A program made the translations under genes and the position numbers. Below are positions 25,263 through 35,576 of a stretch of DNA of 35,598 nt, piece by piece (positions within the stretch are counted from its first letter, which is position 1; every line of letters begins with the position of its first letter). Source of the stretch: Alphaproteobacteria bacterium. GTDB lineage: Bacteria; Pseudomonadota; Alphaproteobacteria; Thalassobaculales; Thalassobaculaceae. Below the pieces are notes generated by a model. It ran no database searches, was not told where the DNA came from, and saw nothing but the letters and a program-made list of their open reading frames with translations. The stretch spans positions 1 to 35,598 of the forward strand of contig JAJEAR010000040.1 in NCBI GenBank assembly GCA_022822665.1. The letters run 5' to 3'.

Positions 25263-25976
25263 TCACGTCCGTGCGCCCGACATTCCGCCGCAGACGTGCA
25301 GCACCTGGCCGGTAACGAAGCCGCTGCGTTCGTCGAGCAGGAAGGCGACCGCGTTCGCGATGTCGGCCGGCTGCCCGAGCCGGCCCACCGGCACCTTGTC
25401 GTGCATGGCCTGGAACGCCGGGCTGTCCGGCGGGTAGGCCGCCCGCAGCATGTCGGTATCGATCGGGCCGGGGGCCACGGCATTGGCGGTAATGCCGCTG
25501 CGCGCGAGTTCCAGCGCCCAGGTGGTCATCAGTCCGACCACGGCGGCCTTGCTGGCGGCGTAGACCGACAGGTTGGGGATGCCGCGGATGGCCCGGCTTG
25601 CGATGTTGACGATGCGTCCGAACCCGGCCTCCTTCATGCCCGGCACCACCGCTGCCGCACACTGCAGGGCGACACGGGTGTTGATGCGCAGCACGCGGTC
25701 GAACTCGGCAAGCGGGACTTCCTCGACGGCGCCGAGCGAGACGACGCCGACGTTGTTGACCAGCCGGCTGACCCGGTACTCCGCCAGCAGCGCGTCAAGG
25801 GCCCGGCCGGTCGCGTCCTCGTCGGCGAGGTCGACCTCGACGAAACGCGCCGCCGAACCGGAGGCGGGTGCCAGGACATCGAATTGCACGACGGTCTGTC
25901 CGTCGGCGCTCAACCGCTCGCAGATGCCGTGGCCGATGTTGCGCGATCCGCCGGTGACCAGGGTGCACTGTTCCAT
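25263..25976 (-). CDS. Short-chain dehydrogenase/reductase (SDR)
   Basis: A 237-residue classical SDR. TGGSRNIG (8-15) binds the nucleotide, NNVG follows strand four, and the catalytic set is Ser127, Tyr139 and Lys143 (YAASK). The C-terminal PVGRLGQPADIANAVAFLLDE...GQVLHVCGG is typical of FabG-like enzymes. A strong GGAAGGAG ribosome site precedes the ATG at 25976. It is the last gene of a four-gene minus-strand operon, 33 bases after the Ldh2-type gene. The substrate is unknown. Confidence 0.88.
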   Translation of the reverse strand: MEQCTLVTGGSRNIGHGICERLSADGQTVVQFDVLAPASGSAARFVEVDLADEDATGRALDALLAEYRVSRLVNNVGVVSLGAVEEVPLAEFDRVLRINTRVALQCAAAVVPGMKEAGFGRIVNIASRAIRGIPNLSVYAASKAAVVGLMTTWALELARSGITANAVAPGPIDTDMLRAAYPPDSPAFQAMHDKVPVGRLGQPADIANAVAFLLDERSGFVTGQVLHVCGGMSGART

Positions 25977-26009
25977 TCGGTTTCTCCTTCCGGGTCCGGT
26001 CCGCGGCCG

Positions 26010-26999
26010 TTACCGGCCGGCCTGCAGTTCGAGCAGCCGGGCGTGGATCCTCTCGTCGACCTCGATCACGCCGGCGGCGGTCCGGGCCCGGCGGTCGGCG
26101 GCCGAGCGGTCGAACGGCATGCGCACCGCGTTTCCGCCCTCGATGGGCCTCGTGTTACGAACCAGCTCGGCGTAATGGGTCACCATCTCGCGGTACTCCG
26201 CCTCCGGCATCATGAGGTCGGGTTTCATCACCACGATCAGGAACCCGAAGCCGGCAAGCACCGGCGGCGCCGGCGGCGAGCCGGCCAGCATGCCGAGCAG
26301 CTGCACGACATGTCCGAGGCCGGACCCCTTGTGGCCGCCCCACGGCGCGAAGGCGCCGGCAAGGGCGGCGGCGGGATCGGTGGTCGGGCTGCCGTCGGCA
26401 TCGAAGGCCACGCCGTCGGGCAGCGGGGTGCCGAGCCGTCCCGCCAGCACCACCTCGGCGTGCATGATGGCCGAGGTTCCGATATCCCAGATCACCGGGT
26501 CGCCGGTGGACGGGAAACCGAAACAGATCGGATTGGTGCCGAACCGGCCCTCGGTTCCCCCGTGCGGCGCCACCCACGCGGTGGCGTTCGACGCGCTCAT
26601 GCTGACGAGGCCGCGCGCCGCCGCCATCTCGGCGAACCAGGACAGCATCCCGGTGTACCAGGTCTCGTTGGCACCGACCACGGCAAGCCCGGTATCGAGT
26701 GCCTTGGCGATCGCAATCTCCGTCGCCCGGTAGCCCACGAGGTAGCCCAGGTTATCCTTGCCGTCGAGCCGGGCCGACACCGGGGTCTCGTGCACGACCG
26801 TCACCGGCTCTCTCGAGGTGCCGGTGCGCTGCAACCGCTCGGCGATGCTGACCAGCCGCGGCAGCCCGCCGTACTGCAGACCGCGCAGTTCGCAATCGAT
26901 CAGGTGATCGGCAATGATCCGTGCGTCGTCCTCGGTGTGCTCGAGTGTGACCAGCACCGACTCGACCAGGGAGCGTGCCTCGGAAAGTGCAAGCCGCAT
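26010..26999 (-). CDS. Ldh2/malate-lactate dehydrogenase-type oxidoreductase
   Basis: A 329-residue NAD(P)-dependent oxidoreductase of the COG2055 family (malate, sulfolactate, ureidoglycolate and related 2-hydroxyacid dehydrogenases). Family motifs seen: LRGLQYGGLPRL near the N-terminus (usually xSHGxxRxxxY), ETWYTGMLSWFAEMAAARGLVSMSASNA with APHGGTEGRFGTNP, and GGHKGSGLGHVVQLL. The substrate cannot be fixed. Start ATG at 26999 and an 18-base gap to the dioxygenase gene suggest one transcript. Confidence 0.85.
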   Translation of the reverse strand: MRLALSEARSLVESVLVTLEHTEDDARIIADHLIDCELRGLQYGGLPRLVSIAERLQRTGTSREPVTVVHETPVSARLDGKDNLGYLVGYRATEIAIAKALDTGLAVVGANETWYTGMLSWFAEMAAARGLVSMSASNATAWVAPHGGTEGRFGTNPICFGFPSTGDPVIWDIGTSAIMHAEVVLAGRLGTPLPDGVAFDADGSPTTDPAAALAGAFAPWGGHKGSGLGHVVQLLGMLAGSPPAPPVLAGFGFLIVVMKPDLMMPEAEYREMVTHYAELVRNTRPIEGGNAVRMPFDRSAADRRARTAAGVIEVDERIHARLLELQAGR

Positions 27000-27017
27000 C
27001 CGGGCTCTCCCGCAGGT

Positions 27018-28178
27018 TCAGATGCTCAGGTCCATCAGGTTGTAGTCGTGCATGGTCGCCCGCGCCGCGTCATCCCAGCGGTAGGGTTCGGCACGGTCCC
27101 GGTGCGGTGAGTAGTCGAAGGAGGCTTCGTGCGGGAACCGCTGGCGCCGTGCGTCGATGGCATACCCGATCAGCCGCGCGCGGTGCTCGATGCGCGCGGC
27201 GTCGTACACGGCCGGCGCATTGTGCACCCCGCCGCCGGCGACCCCGAGCACCGAGGCGCGGCGATGGAACCCGAAGTTCACCGTCACCCGCCAGTCGGCA
27301 CTGGTATTGGCAAACGACCCGTGCAGCACCTGGCGGTTGGTGACCGCGACGTCACCTGGGTCGCAGACGATCGGCACCGCGTCGGGCAGCCGCTCCGACC
27401 CGGCCTCGGCAACGCAGGCCCGGATGTCGACCCTGCCGAGACGGTGCGAGCCCGGAACCACCCACACTCCGTTCGCAGGTGTGCAGCCGTACAGCTGCGC
27501 CATGAAGTTGAAGCCGTGTATGCCGGCGTCCCAGTCGGGACTGTCCCAGTGGGTGACGCCGTCCTGGTGCCAGGCGACCGACGCGCCGAGCCCGGGCGCC
27601 TTGATGAACAGCGCCTCGTTGAAGGGAACGAAGTCCTCGCCGTTGATGGCCGCCGCGATCCCCAGCAGGTCGGGATGGCCGTAGACCCGCAGGCACGCGG
27701 TGGAGAACTGCAGTGACCCGAGGATCAGGTAGACGATCTCGTCCGGCGCGTCGGCGGCAGGTGCCGGTTCCGTCATCTTGACCGGATGGCGTCCGTTGGC
27801 CCGCGAGGTTCCGCCGAAGGGGTCGCCGAGCGGCTTCGACCAGAACAGTGTCGGGGCCTCGTGGCCGACGCCGATGGCCGGACGGCCCTTCGCGTCGAGC
27901 ACCGCGTCCCGGCCGACCGGCAACCGGTCCATTATCTCCTGGACATCGTTCTCGATGTCGGCAAGTTCCTCGGGGCCCAGCACCCCGGTAAAGACGTAGA
28001 AACCGCAGCGCCAGTAGGCCTCGAGGATTTCGGGGTCGAGCCTGCCGTCGCTCGTCCATCGCACCGGACCACGGTTGCCCAGGGCCTGTGCCCGTTCGGC
28101 GCCGGCCTGCAGGTATTGCGCCATCTCATCATCCCGTGGCCGGGGAAGAGCCTCGCCGGTTTCCTGTGCCAGAGCCAT
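27018..28178 (-). CDS. Phytanoyl-CoA dioxygenase (PhyH) family protein
   Basis: A 386-residue Fe(II)/2-oxoglutarate-dependent dioxygenase-like protein. The facial triad probably comes from WHQDG (His and Asp) and the distal His in NRQVLHGSFANTSADWR, whose arginine would bind 2-oxoglutarate. YGCTPANGVWVVPGSHRLGRVD is the typical core strand. The open frame continues upstream to 28568, but I chose the ATG at 28178: GGAGGA precedes it at good spacing, and upstream codons overlap the threonine synthase-like gene with shadow-type sequence. Relatives hydroxylate small molecules or cleave carbon-heteroatom bonds; the substrate is unknown. Confidence 0.85.
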   Translation of the reverse strand: MALAQETGEALPRPRDDEMAQYLQAGAERAQALGNRGPVRWTSDGRLDPEILEAYWRCGFYVFTGVLGPEELADIENDVQEIMDRLPVGRDAVLDAKGRPAIGVGHEAPTLFWSKPLGDPFGGTSRANGRHPVKMTEPAPAADAPDEIVYLILGSLQFSTACLRVYGHPDLLGIAAAINGEDFVPFNEALFIKAPGLGASVAWHQDGVTHWDSPDWDAGIHGFNFMAQLYGCTPANGVWVVPGSHRLGRVDIRACVAEAGSERLPDAVPIVCDPGDVAVTNRQVLHGSFANTSADWRVTVNFGFHRRASVLGVAGGGVHNAPAVYDAARIEHRARLIGYAIDARRQRFPHEASFDYSPHRDRAEPYRWDDAARATMHDYNLMDLSI

Positions 28179-28222
28179 CACCGTTCCTCCCGCAGGTTGC
28201 CGAATGCCGCCACGATACCCGC

Positions 28223-29458
28223 TTACGCCATGGCGCGGTAGTCGATCCTCCCGTGCCGGTCGACCCGGCGGTTGACCGGCGGCATCGGGTACTTCAGACC
28301 GGTGGCGCAGTTGAACAGCACCGCCCGTTCGCTGCGTGCGACCCGGCCGTCCGCCAGCGCCCTGCGCCAGGCGGCATAGGTGGCCGCTCCCTCCGGGCAC
28401 AGCAGGAGACCCTCGCTGCGCGCCATCTCGGCGTGGGCCTGCATGATCTCCTCGTCCTCGATCGCGATCGCGAAACCGCCGGACTCGCGCACCGCGCGCA
28501 GGATCAGGAAGTCCCCCACGGCCACCGGCACCCGGATCCCGGCCGCCACGGTCTGCGCATTCTCCCACAGCGGCGCATGTTCTTCCCCGTTATCGTATGC
28601 GCGCACGATCGGGGCACAGCCGGTTGCCTGCACAGCCACCATGCGCGGGCGCTCAGGCCCGATCCAGCCGATGTCCTCGAGTTCCTGGAACGCCTTCCAC
28701 ATGCCGATCAGCCCGGTTCCGCCGCCGGTCGGATAGAAGATGACATCGGGAAGGCTCCAGCCGAACTGTTCCGCCAGTTCCAGGCCCATGGTCTTCTTGC
28801 CCTCGATCCGGTAGGGCTCCTTGAGGGTCGAAACGTCGAACCAGCCGGTGGTCTCGCGGCCTTCGCCGACGATCCGGCCGCAGTCGTTGATCAGGCCGTT
28901 GACCCGGTAGACAGCGGCGCCCTGCAGCTCGATTTCGGAGATGTTGATCTCGGGCGTGTCGTCCGGGCAGAACACGGTGGACCGCAGTCCGGCCCGGCTG
29001 GCATAGGCTGCCATCGCGGCCCCCGCATTGCCGTTTGTCGGCATGGCGAGGTGTTCGAGTCCGAGTTCCCTTGCCATGGCCACCGCCAGCGCGAGGCCGC
29101 GCGCCTTGAATGAGCCTGTCGGCAACCGGCCTTCGTCCTTGACCACCAGTGCCCCCGGGTCGGCCCCGTCGGCCGCCGCCGCCCGTGGGGCCGCGATCAG
29201 CGGGGTCTCGGTCTCGCCCAGCGCGACCACGTTCTCCGACCGGGTCACCGGCAGGAATTCGCGGTACTTCCAGAAGCCGCCGCCGCGTGCCGCGACCCGG
29301 TCCCGGTCGACGCCGCGCGCCAGTGCGGCGAGGTCGTAGCGCACCAGCAGCGGCCGGCCGACCTCGGACAGGCCGTGCGGTCGGCCCGCCGGATAGCGGG
29401 CACCCGTCATCGAACACTCGAGATGGGTCACGAAGGTGGGATAGTCGTGGCGGGTCAT
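28223..29458 (-). CDS. Threonine synthase-like PLP enzyme
   Basis: A 411-residue fold-type II PLP enzyme. The Schiff-base lysine is Lys118 in PTGSFKARG, the phosphate loop is TNGNAGAAMA, and a GGGTG (PTGGGTGLIGMWKA) completes cofactor binding. The opening FVTHLECSMTGARYPAG is the N-terminal pattern of ThrC of the archaeal/cyanobacterial sort. It may be a true threonine synthase or a beta-eliminating or replacing relative; the company of a dioxygenase and two dehydrogenases argues for a catabolic or special role. First gene of the minus-strand operon; AGGAG precedes the ATG. Confidence 0.85.
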   Translation of the reverse strand: MTRHDYPTFVTHLECSMTGARYPAGRPHGLSEVGRPLLVRYDLAALARGVDRDRVAARGGGFWKYREFLPVTRSENVVALGETETPLIAAPRAAAADGADPGALVVKDEGRLPTGSFKARGLALAVAMARELGLEHLAMPTNGNAGAAMAAYASRAGLRSTVFCPDDTPEINISEIELQGAAVYRVNGLINDCGRIVGEGRETTGWFDVSTLKEPYRIEGKKTMGLELAEQFGWSLPDVIFYPTGGGTGLIGMWKAFQELEDIGWIGPERPRMVAVQATGCAPIVRAYDNGEEHAPLWENAQTVAAGIRVPVAVGDFLILRAVRESGGFAIAIEDEEIMQAHAEMARSEGLLLCPEGAATYAAWRRALADGRVARSERAVLFNCATGLKYPMPPVNRRVDRHGRIDYRAMA

Positions 29459-29475
29459 GATCGCTCCTGTGGATG

Positions 29476-29498
29476 TGCGGGTGGACCGGACACCCGCA
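29476..29498. promoter_or_regulatory. Perfect 8+7+8 inverted repeat between divergent genes (candidate operator)
   Basis: TGCGGGTG (29476-29483), GACCGGA, CACCCGCA (29491-29498). It lies in the 86-base spacer between the divergently transcribed threonine synthase-like and CoA-transferase genes. The size and dyad symmetry fit a dimeric regulator such as GntR or TetR. No regulator gene lies nearby. Confidence 0.55.
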
Positions 29499-29544
29499 GT
29501 GTGGTGTTGTTGTACCTGCTTACGACCACCTGCGGGACAGGATC

Positions 29545-30765
29545 ATGACCGTTGCCGTTGGCCCGCTCGCCGGGATCCGTGTCGTCACCTGTTCGACCGC
29601 GCAGGCCGGGACGGTACCGTACATGCTTATGGCCGACCTCGGAGCCGAAGTCATCAAGATCGAGGCGCCGGGAGCCGGTGATCCGTCGCGGACCGCCGGC
29701 GAGTGCCTGGGCCCCGACGGGGCCATCTCGTCATTCTTCGAGACCAACAACCGGGGCGTGAAGAGCCTCACGCTCAACCTGAAGGATGCCGAGGGTCGCA
29801 GGATCCTGCACCGGCTGGTGGAGACCGCCGACATCTTCGGCCAGAACTTCCGGCCGGGAGCCGCGGAGCGCAACGGCTTCGGTTACGAGGAACTGCGCCG
29901 GGTCAACCCGAAGCTGGTCTATGCCTCGGTCTCCGGCTACGGCACCCGCGGTCCGCACGGACACCTGCCAGGAACCGATGCGGTCGGCCAGGCGCTGTCG
30001 GGAATCGCCGAGGCCTATGCGGGCGAGACCGGACGCATGCGCACCGGGCTCGTATCGGTGGCGGACGAGACCTGCGCCATCCTGACCTTCGGCGGCGTGC
30101 TGGCGGCACTGCACCATGCCCGGACCACCGGTGTCGGCCAGAAGGTCGAGACCTCGCTGGTCGGAGCCGCGGTCCGGCTGATGGGGTGGACGCTCACCAC
30201 CACCATGTGGAGGAATGCCAACCCGATTTCCGGGGTTCGCATCAACGGTACCCGTGAACGCCCGGGCATCGCGGCGGGGTTCGATGACCGTGATGGCCGC
30301 CCGCTGGTCTTCCAGCTTGGCCATCGCGAGTGGGAACGGGCGATGAAGGCGCTGGGCTTCCATGACACCCTGGTCGAACGCGGTCTCGATGACCTCGGGC
30401 TGGCAGTGGTCTGCGACGAGCACAAGAGGCGGCTTATCGCAACACTCGCCGAGCTGTTCGCCGGGGCTCCGCGCGAGCGGTGGCTCGGGATCCTGCGCGA
30501 CGCCGACATCGTCTCGGCGCCGATCAACACCCTGCTCGAGGCGTCAACGGATCCGGACGTGACCGCGAACGGCTACGTTGCGTCCGTCGACTATCCCGAG
30601 CTGGACCGCGCGCTGACCGTGCACGGCTCCCCGTGGCAGTTCTCCGAGACCCCGCCGGTTGCGGGCCGGGCCCCGGCGCTCGGACAGCACACCGCGGAAA
30701 TCCTCTCCGGTCTCGGCTACGGGACGGACGAGATCGCAGGCTTCGAGGCCCGCGGTGTGGTCTGA
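29545..30765 (+). CDS. CoA-transferase family III (CaiB/BaiF type)
   Basis: A 406-residue acyl-CoA:carboxylate CoA-transferase. The N-terminal block LAGIRVVTCSTAQAGTVPYMLMADLGAEVIKIEAPGAGDPSR and NNRGVKSLTLNLKD, then VYASVSGYGTRGPH with the catalytic-region Asp in PGTDAVGQALSGI, are standard. The open frame begins at 29473, but the ATG at 29545 gives the family N-terminus. Starting from the divergent operator region, it may head the transcript that runs 48 bases later into the URC cluster. Which acid it activates is unknown. Confidence 0.88.
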   Translation: MTVAVGPLAGIRVVTCSTAQAGTVPYMLMADLGAEVIKIEAPGAGDPSRTAGECLGPDGAISSFFETNNRGVKSLTLNLKDAEGRRILHRLVETADIFGQNFRPGAAERNGFGYEELRRVNPKLVYASVSGYGTRGPHGHLPGTDAVGQALSGIAEAYAGETGRMRTGLVSVADETCAILTFGGVLAALHHARTTGVGQKVETSLVGAAVRLMGWTLTTTMWRNANPISGVRINGTRERPGIAAGFDDRDGRPLVFQLGHREWERAMKALGFHDTLVERGLDDLGLAVVCDEHKRRLIATLAELFAGAPRERWLGILRDADIVSAPINTLLEASTDPDVTANGYVASVDYPELDRALTVHGSPWQFSETPPVAGRAPALGQHTAEILSGLGYGTDEIAGFEARGVV

Positions 30766-30813
30766 ACCGGCACAGGGCGGGATACGGCACGCCCGACGTT
30801 CCCGGTGTCGGTC

Positions 30814-32026
<1,213 letters not shown>

Positions 32027-32034
<8 letters not shown>

Positions 32035-33238
32035 GGCACCGGCCGCCCGGCGCCTTGCCGACCCGGCGGAGATCCGCACCCGCTGCCACGAGCTGCTCCT
32101 GGCCGGGGAGCGCGGCGAGCTTTCGCATTTCGACCTGCGCACCGACAGGCTCCCCGGGGTCGCGCAGTTCGTCGCGGAGGTGACCCGGGAACGCTACCCC
32201 GACCTCGACGTGCCATGGCACAGCCGCTGGCGGCATTTCCGGGCCGGCGGCATCGACCGCTGGAGCCGGCTCGCCGCCGGGCTCGACCGCGACGAGCGTG
32301 TGCGGGTGGCACTCGACCTGCTGGTGGTGAGCGTGCTGCTCGATGCGGGCGCGGGAGACAGCTGGCGGTACCGGGAAGCGGAAACCGGCGTCCTGCTCGC
32401 CCGCTCGGAGGGACTGGCGGTTGCAAGCCTTGCGCTCTACGCGAGTGGCGCCTTCTCCGCCGAACCCGGCAACCCGCTGCGCTGCGATGCCGTGGCGCTC
32501 CGCGGCTTCACGGCCGGGCAGCTGGCTGCGGCATTCCAGGCCGGCCCCGCCAATCCGCTTGCCGGCGTCGACGGACGTGCGGCCATGCTTCGCGCGCTTG
32601 GCGCGGCGCTCGAGCGGCGCCCTGAGATCTTCGGGGCCCCGCCCAGGATCGGCGGCCTCGGTGACTGGCTGCGCGGAGGGCCCGGCAGGACCCGTGCCGC
32701 TTCCCTGCTTGCAACGCTCGCGGACGCGTTCGGGCCGATCTGGCCGGGCCGGATCACGCTGCGGGGAACCGCACTCGGCGATGTCTGGCACCATCGCAAA
32801 CTGCGCCGCGACGATGAAACGGACCGGCTGGTTCCGTTCCACAAGCTGCTGCAGTGGCTGCTCTATTCCATGGCCGAGCCGCTGGACGAGGCCGGGATCG
32901 GCCTTGGCGAACCGGGGGCGCTCACCGGACTGGCCGAGTACCGCAACGGCGGTCTGCTGGTGGACGGCGGTGTGCTGGTGCCACGGGATCACGGGATCGG
33001 TGCCGTGGCGCTTGATCCCGGCGCGGAACCGATCGTCGAGTGGCGGGCACTGACGGTCGCGCTGCTTGACCGGCTGGCACCGCTGGTTCGCGCGTCTCTC
33101 GGGTGCAGCGAGGCGGCGCTGCCGCTCGCGCGGCTGCTCGAGGGCGGAACCTGGGCGGCGGGCCGGAAGCTCGCACACGAGGCGCGGCCCGGCGGTGGTC
33201 CGCCGATCCGGCTGGCGTCGGACGGTACGGTATTCTGA
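32027..33238 (+). CDS. DUF1688 / URC4 uracil catabolism protein
   Basis: A 403-residue DUF1688 (URC4/Urg3-like) protein of the uracil catabolism pathway; its chemistry is poorly known. Family blocks include [78 protein letters not shown] and [19 protein letters not shown] sequence near the end. The ATG at 32027 overlaps the end of the URC1 gene by 8 bases, so the two are coupled. No signal peptide is seen. Confidence 0.85.
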
Positions 33239-33267
33239 ACGAGGCAACTGCGAAGCGGGAGACGGGG

Positions 33268-33897
33268 ATGAACAGGGTCACGGTGGTTGAGCACCCGCTG
33301 GTTCAGCACAAGCTGTCGCTGATGCGGCAGAAGGACACGTCGACGGCACTGTTCCGGGTGCTGCTTCGCGAGATCTCGCTGCTGCTCGGCTATGAAGTCA
33401 CCCGGGACCTGGGAGTCGAGTTCCACACCATCGAAACACCGCTGACCTCGGTGGACGCACCGTTCATTTCCGGCAAGAAGCTGGTCCTGATCTCGGTCCT
33501 GCGCGCAGGCAACGGGCTTCTCGAGGGCATGCTGGACCTGGTTCCCTCGGCCAGGGTCGGACATGTCGGGCTCTACCGCGACGCCTCCACGCTGGTGGCG
33601 ATGGAGTACTATTTCAAGGTGCCCGATGACCTCGCCGACCGTCCGGTGATCGTGCTCGACCCGATGCTGGCAACGGGGAACTCCGCCATTGCCGCGGTCA
33701 GCCGGGTCAGGGAGGCGCAGGCACGGGACATCAAGATGGTCTGCCTGATCGCCGCACCCGAGGGCCTTGCGGCGTTCCATGCCGTCCACCCGGATGTCAC
33801 CGTGTATACCGCCGCCGTCGACGATCACCTCGACGACCATGGTTACATCGTTCCGGGGATTGGCGATGCCGGTGACCGGTTGTACGGCACGAGGTGA
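33268..33897 (+). CDS. upp: Uracil phosphoribosyltransferase
   Basis: A 209-residue UPRT making UMP from uracil and PRPP, the step URC6 fills in the URC pathway. The PRPP loop is [12 protein letters not shown] (about 129-140; relatives usually have TGGS, here TGNS, a small departure). [14 protein letters not shown] and the C-terminal uracil-binding [16 protein letters not shown] are intact. A GGGAGA ribosome site lies before the ATG at 33268, 29 bases after the DUF1688 stop. It may serve both salvage and catabolism; its position with URC1 and URC4 supports the latter. Confidence 0.94.
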   Translation: MNRVTVVEHPLVQHKLSLMRQKDTSTALFRVLLREISLLLGYEVTRDLGVEFHTIETPLTSVDAPFISGKKLVLISVLRAGNGLLEGMLDLVPSARVGHVGLYRDASTLVAMEYYFKVPDDLADRPVIVLDPMLATGNSAIAAVSRVREAQARDIKMVCLIAAPEGLAAFHAVHPDVTVYTAAVDDHLDDHGYIVPGIGDAGDRLYGTR

Positions 33898-33926
33898 CAT
33901 CCGCGAAGGTTCCGGCCCCGCCTGAG

Positions 33927-33949
33927 GACCGGGTCCCGTCTCCCCGGTC
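33927..33949 (+). terminator. Possible hairpin terminator after upp
   Basis: GACCGGG (33927-33933), nine bases, CCCGGTC (33943-33949) form a perfect 7-pair GC stem 29 bases after the upp stop. No T-run follows, so it could be a Rho-dependent pause or a chance stem. Confidence 0.35.
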
Positions 33950-34167
33950 ACGAACTGCGGGCTGGCCCGGTCGGCGCCGAAACCCGTCCGGGTGGCGCGT
34001 TTCCGACCCTGGCAAACAGGTCGCGCCCGATCGTTTCGTTCCGGCGCAGACCTGCTAGAGCAGGTTCCGAGCGTATAGAATCGAGGGCGCAGTCGGTTTG
34101 CCACGCTGCCAGATGTAGGGGTGCGTGGCAGAAGGTACGGCAGATGCAGTCCTGCCGGAGGCAAGCC
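33950..34167. other. Intergenic debris before the IS630 stub
   Basis: No gene seen. The later part (from about 34050) is probably the upstream end of an IS630-type element, since an intact IS630-like start codon with CGGAGG before it follows at 34168. Confidence 0.4.
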
Positions 34168-34302
34168 ATGGCGCGACCATTGTCGGATGACCTGCGCGTT
34201 CGTTTGGTGGAGGCGGCGACCACCGATGGGGGGTCGAGGGTTCCTGGCAATGCACAAAGGATCGTTTGTCTAGCTGATAAATATAGAAAAGTCAGCTTTT
34301 GA
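34168..34302 (+). pseudogene. IS630-family transposase N-terminal stub
   Basis: MARPLSDDLRVRLVEAA is the opening of many IS630-family transposases (usually MARPLSxDLRERVVxAVExG followed by a helix-turn-helix). After about 17-20 codons similarity stops, and the frame ends at a TGA at 34300. A CCGGAGG ribosome site stands 9 bases before the ATG. The catalytic DDE domain is absent; the downstream part turns AT-rich and then becomes the integrase remnant, so one element seems to have been cut by the other's arrival or by a deletion. Confidence 0.7.
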
Positions 34303-34338
34303 CGTTTCGTCGCGTTGCACCTGTTCTTTCGGTTGAAA

Positions 34339-35187
34339 GTGATAACGGAAGTAACACTGAAGAAGCGCCCGAAGCGACTTTCCGCCACCTTCGTTAAGAC
34401 GATCAGCATCCCGGGACGGGACGGTACGGTGACGGGCGGGGCGGGTTCGGTTTGAGCCTGCTCGTGAAGCCGTCGAGTGTCGGCGGACTCGCGAAGTCAT
34501 GGGCGCAACGGGTGAGGATCGGCGGGCGGCCGAACAATGTCGGACTCGGCTCCTATCCGCTTGTGACGCTAGCCGAAGCGCGGGCGAAGGCTCTCCAGAA
34601 TGCGAGGGCGATTGCGCAGGGCCACGGTCCTCGGACCGGCGGCATTCCGACCTTCGCCGATGCCGCCGAGCAGGTGATTACCCTGCACGAGCCGACTTGG
34701 CGCAACGGCGCGCGATCGGCCGAGATATGGCGGTCGAGTCTTCGGACCTACGCTTTCCCCACGCTCGGGAAACTCGCCGTGGATCAAAATCACCACGGCG
34801 CACGTGCTCGCGGTTCTCGTGCCGCACTGGAGCGAGAAAGGAGAGACCATGCGGCGGGTGCGCCAGCCGGATCGAGGATGAAGGCGGGCCGGTCGCATCG
34901 CGTACCGCTCTCGACGCGAGCGCTTGAGGCGCTGGCAGACGCGCGCGAGCTGTCGGACGGAAGCGAGCTCATCTTTCCGAGCGTGCGCGGAAAGGTGCTT
35001 TCCGACATGACGATCTCGAAGCTCGTTCCGGGACTGGTGCGGCGATACCGGGCAACCCCGCGACATTGCGGAACTGGCGCTCGCGCATACCGTCGGTGGC
35101 GTCGAGGGCGCCTATGGCAGATCCAATCTGTTCGCGCGGCGGGCGACGCTCATGCAGGCATGGGGGCACTTCCTGAGCGAAGCATGA
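34339..35187 (+). pseudogene. DUF4102-type tyrosine integrase, broken by frameshifts and deletions
   Basis: The frames, read piecewise, follow a phage/island integrase: LSATFVKTISIPGR (native frame), GRYGDGRGGFGLSLLVKPSS, RIGGRPNNVGLGSYPLVTLAEARAKAL, ITTAHVLAVLVPHW, MKAGRSHRVPLSTRALEAL, then FRDWCGDTGQPRDIAELALAHTVGGVEGAY. Lesions visible: a tandem five-base duplication GACGG-GACGG (34415-34424); an extra A in the run 34786-34789; a deletion near 34870 removing about a hundred codons of the core; and a small deletion before FRDW that removes the HGFR box with the catalytic His and Arg. The terminal Tyr (VEGAY) is present. The integrase is therefore dead, but it marks an old integration event. 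Confidence 0.85.
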
Positions 35188-35576
35188 TTGCGGTGGTCCC
35201 TACGCGGGGCGCGGGTCGGTGATGTCCGACGTGGGCTGCGCCGCCGGCCTGTGCGCGGGCGTTCCCACGTTGATCGTCGTCGAAGCCGTTGGGGCCATGC
35301 GCCCCGGCGTGGCTCGCCCCTACCAGGCACTCGAACGAGAGGCGTTCCTTGTGGGGCGCCGGAGGCAGGGGCGATCCCTATGTGAAGTACAGCATTGTGT
35401 GAAGTTGGTCGCGGCGTTCGGTAGCGGCGGAGACTGGCGTCGATCCAGTGGCTGTAACACTCGGCCCGTTCAGCCCTGTCTTGGAGATCAGGAAGCCGGG
35501 GCGGCGCGCGCGTACTTCCACAAGCAACCTCAGACTGGTTCGGACGTTCGACCTTGATATAAGGCCCCCCCTGCGC
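35188..35576. other. Stretch without recognised gene
   Basis: About 390 bases; open frames (the longest at 35219-35557, 112 codons) match no family I know and lack ribosome sites. A promoter-like TTGATATAAGG occurs at about 35554-35564. Confidence 0.4.

Noticed and set aside
27018..28568. Longer form of the PhyH gene reaching into the threonine synthase-like gene
   Set aside because: The first ~130 codons are antisense-like low-complexity sequence, and a strong GGAGGA precedes the ATG at 28178.
35219..35557. A 112-codon plus frame at the right end
   Set aside because: No ribosome site, no recognisable domain and uneven composition; probably non-coding debris.
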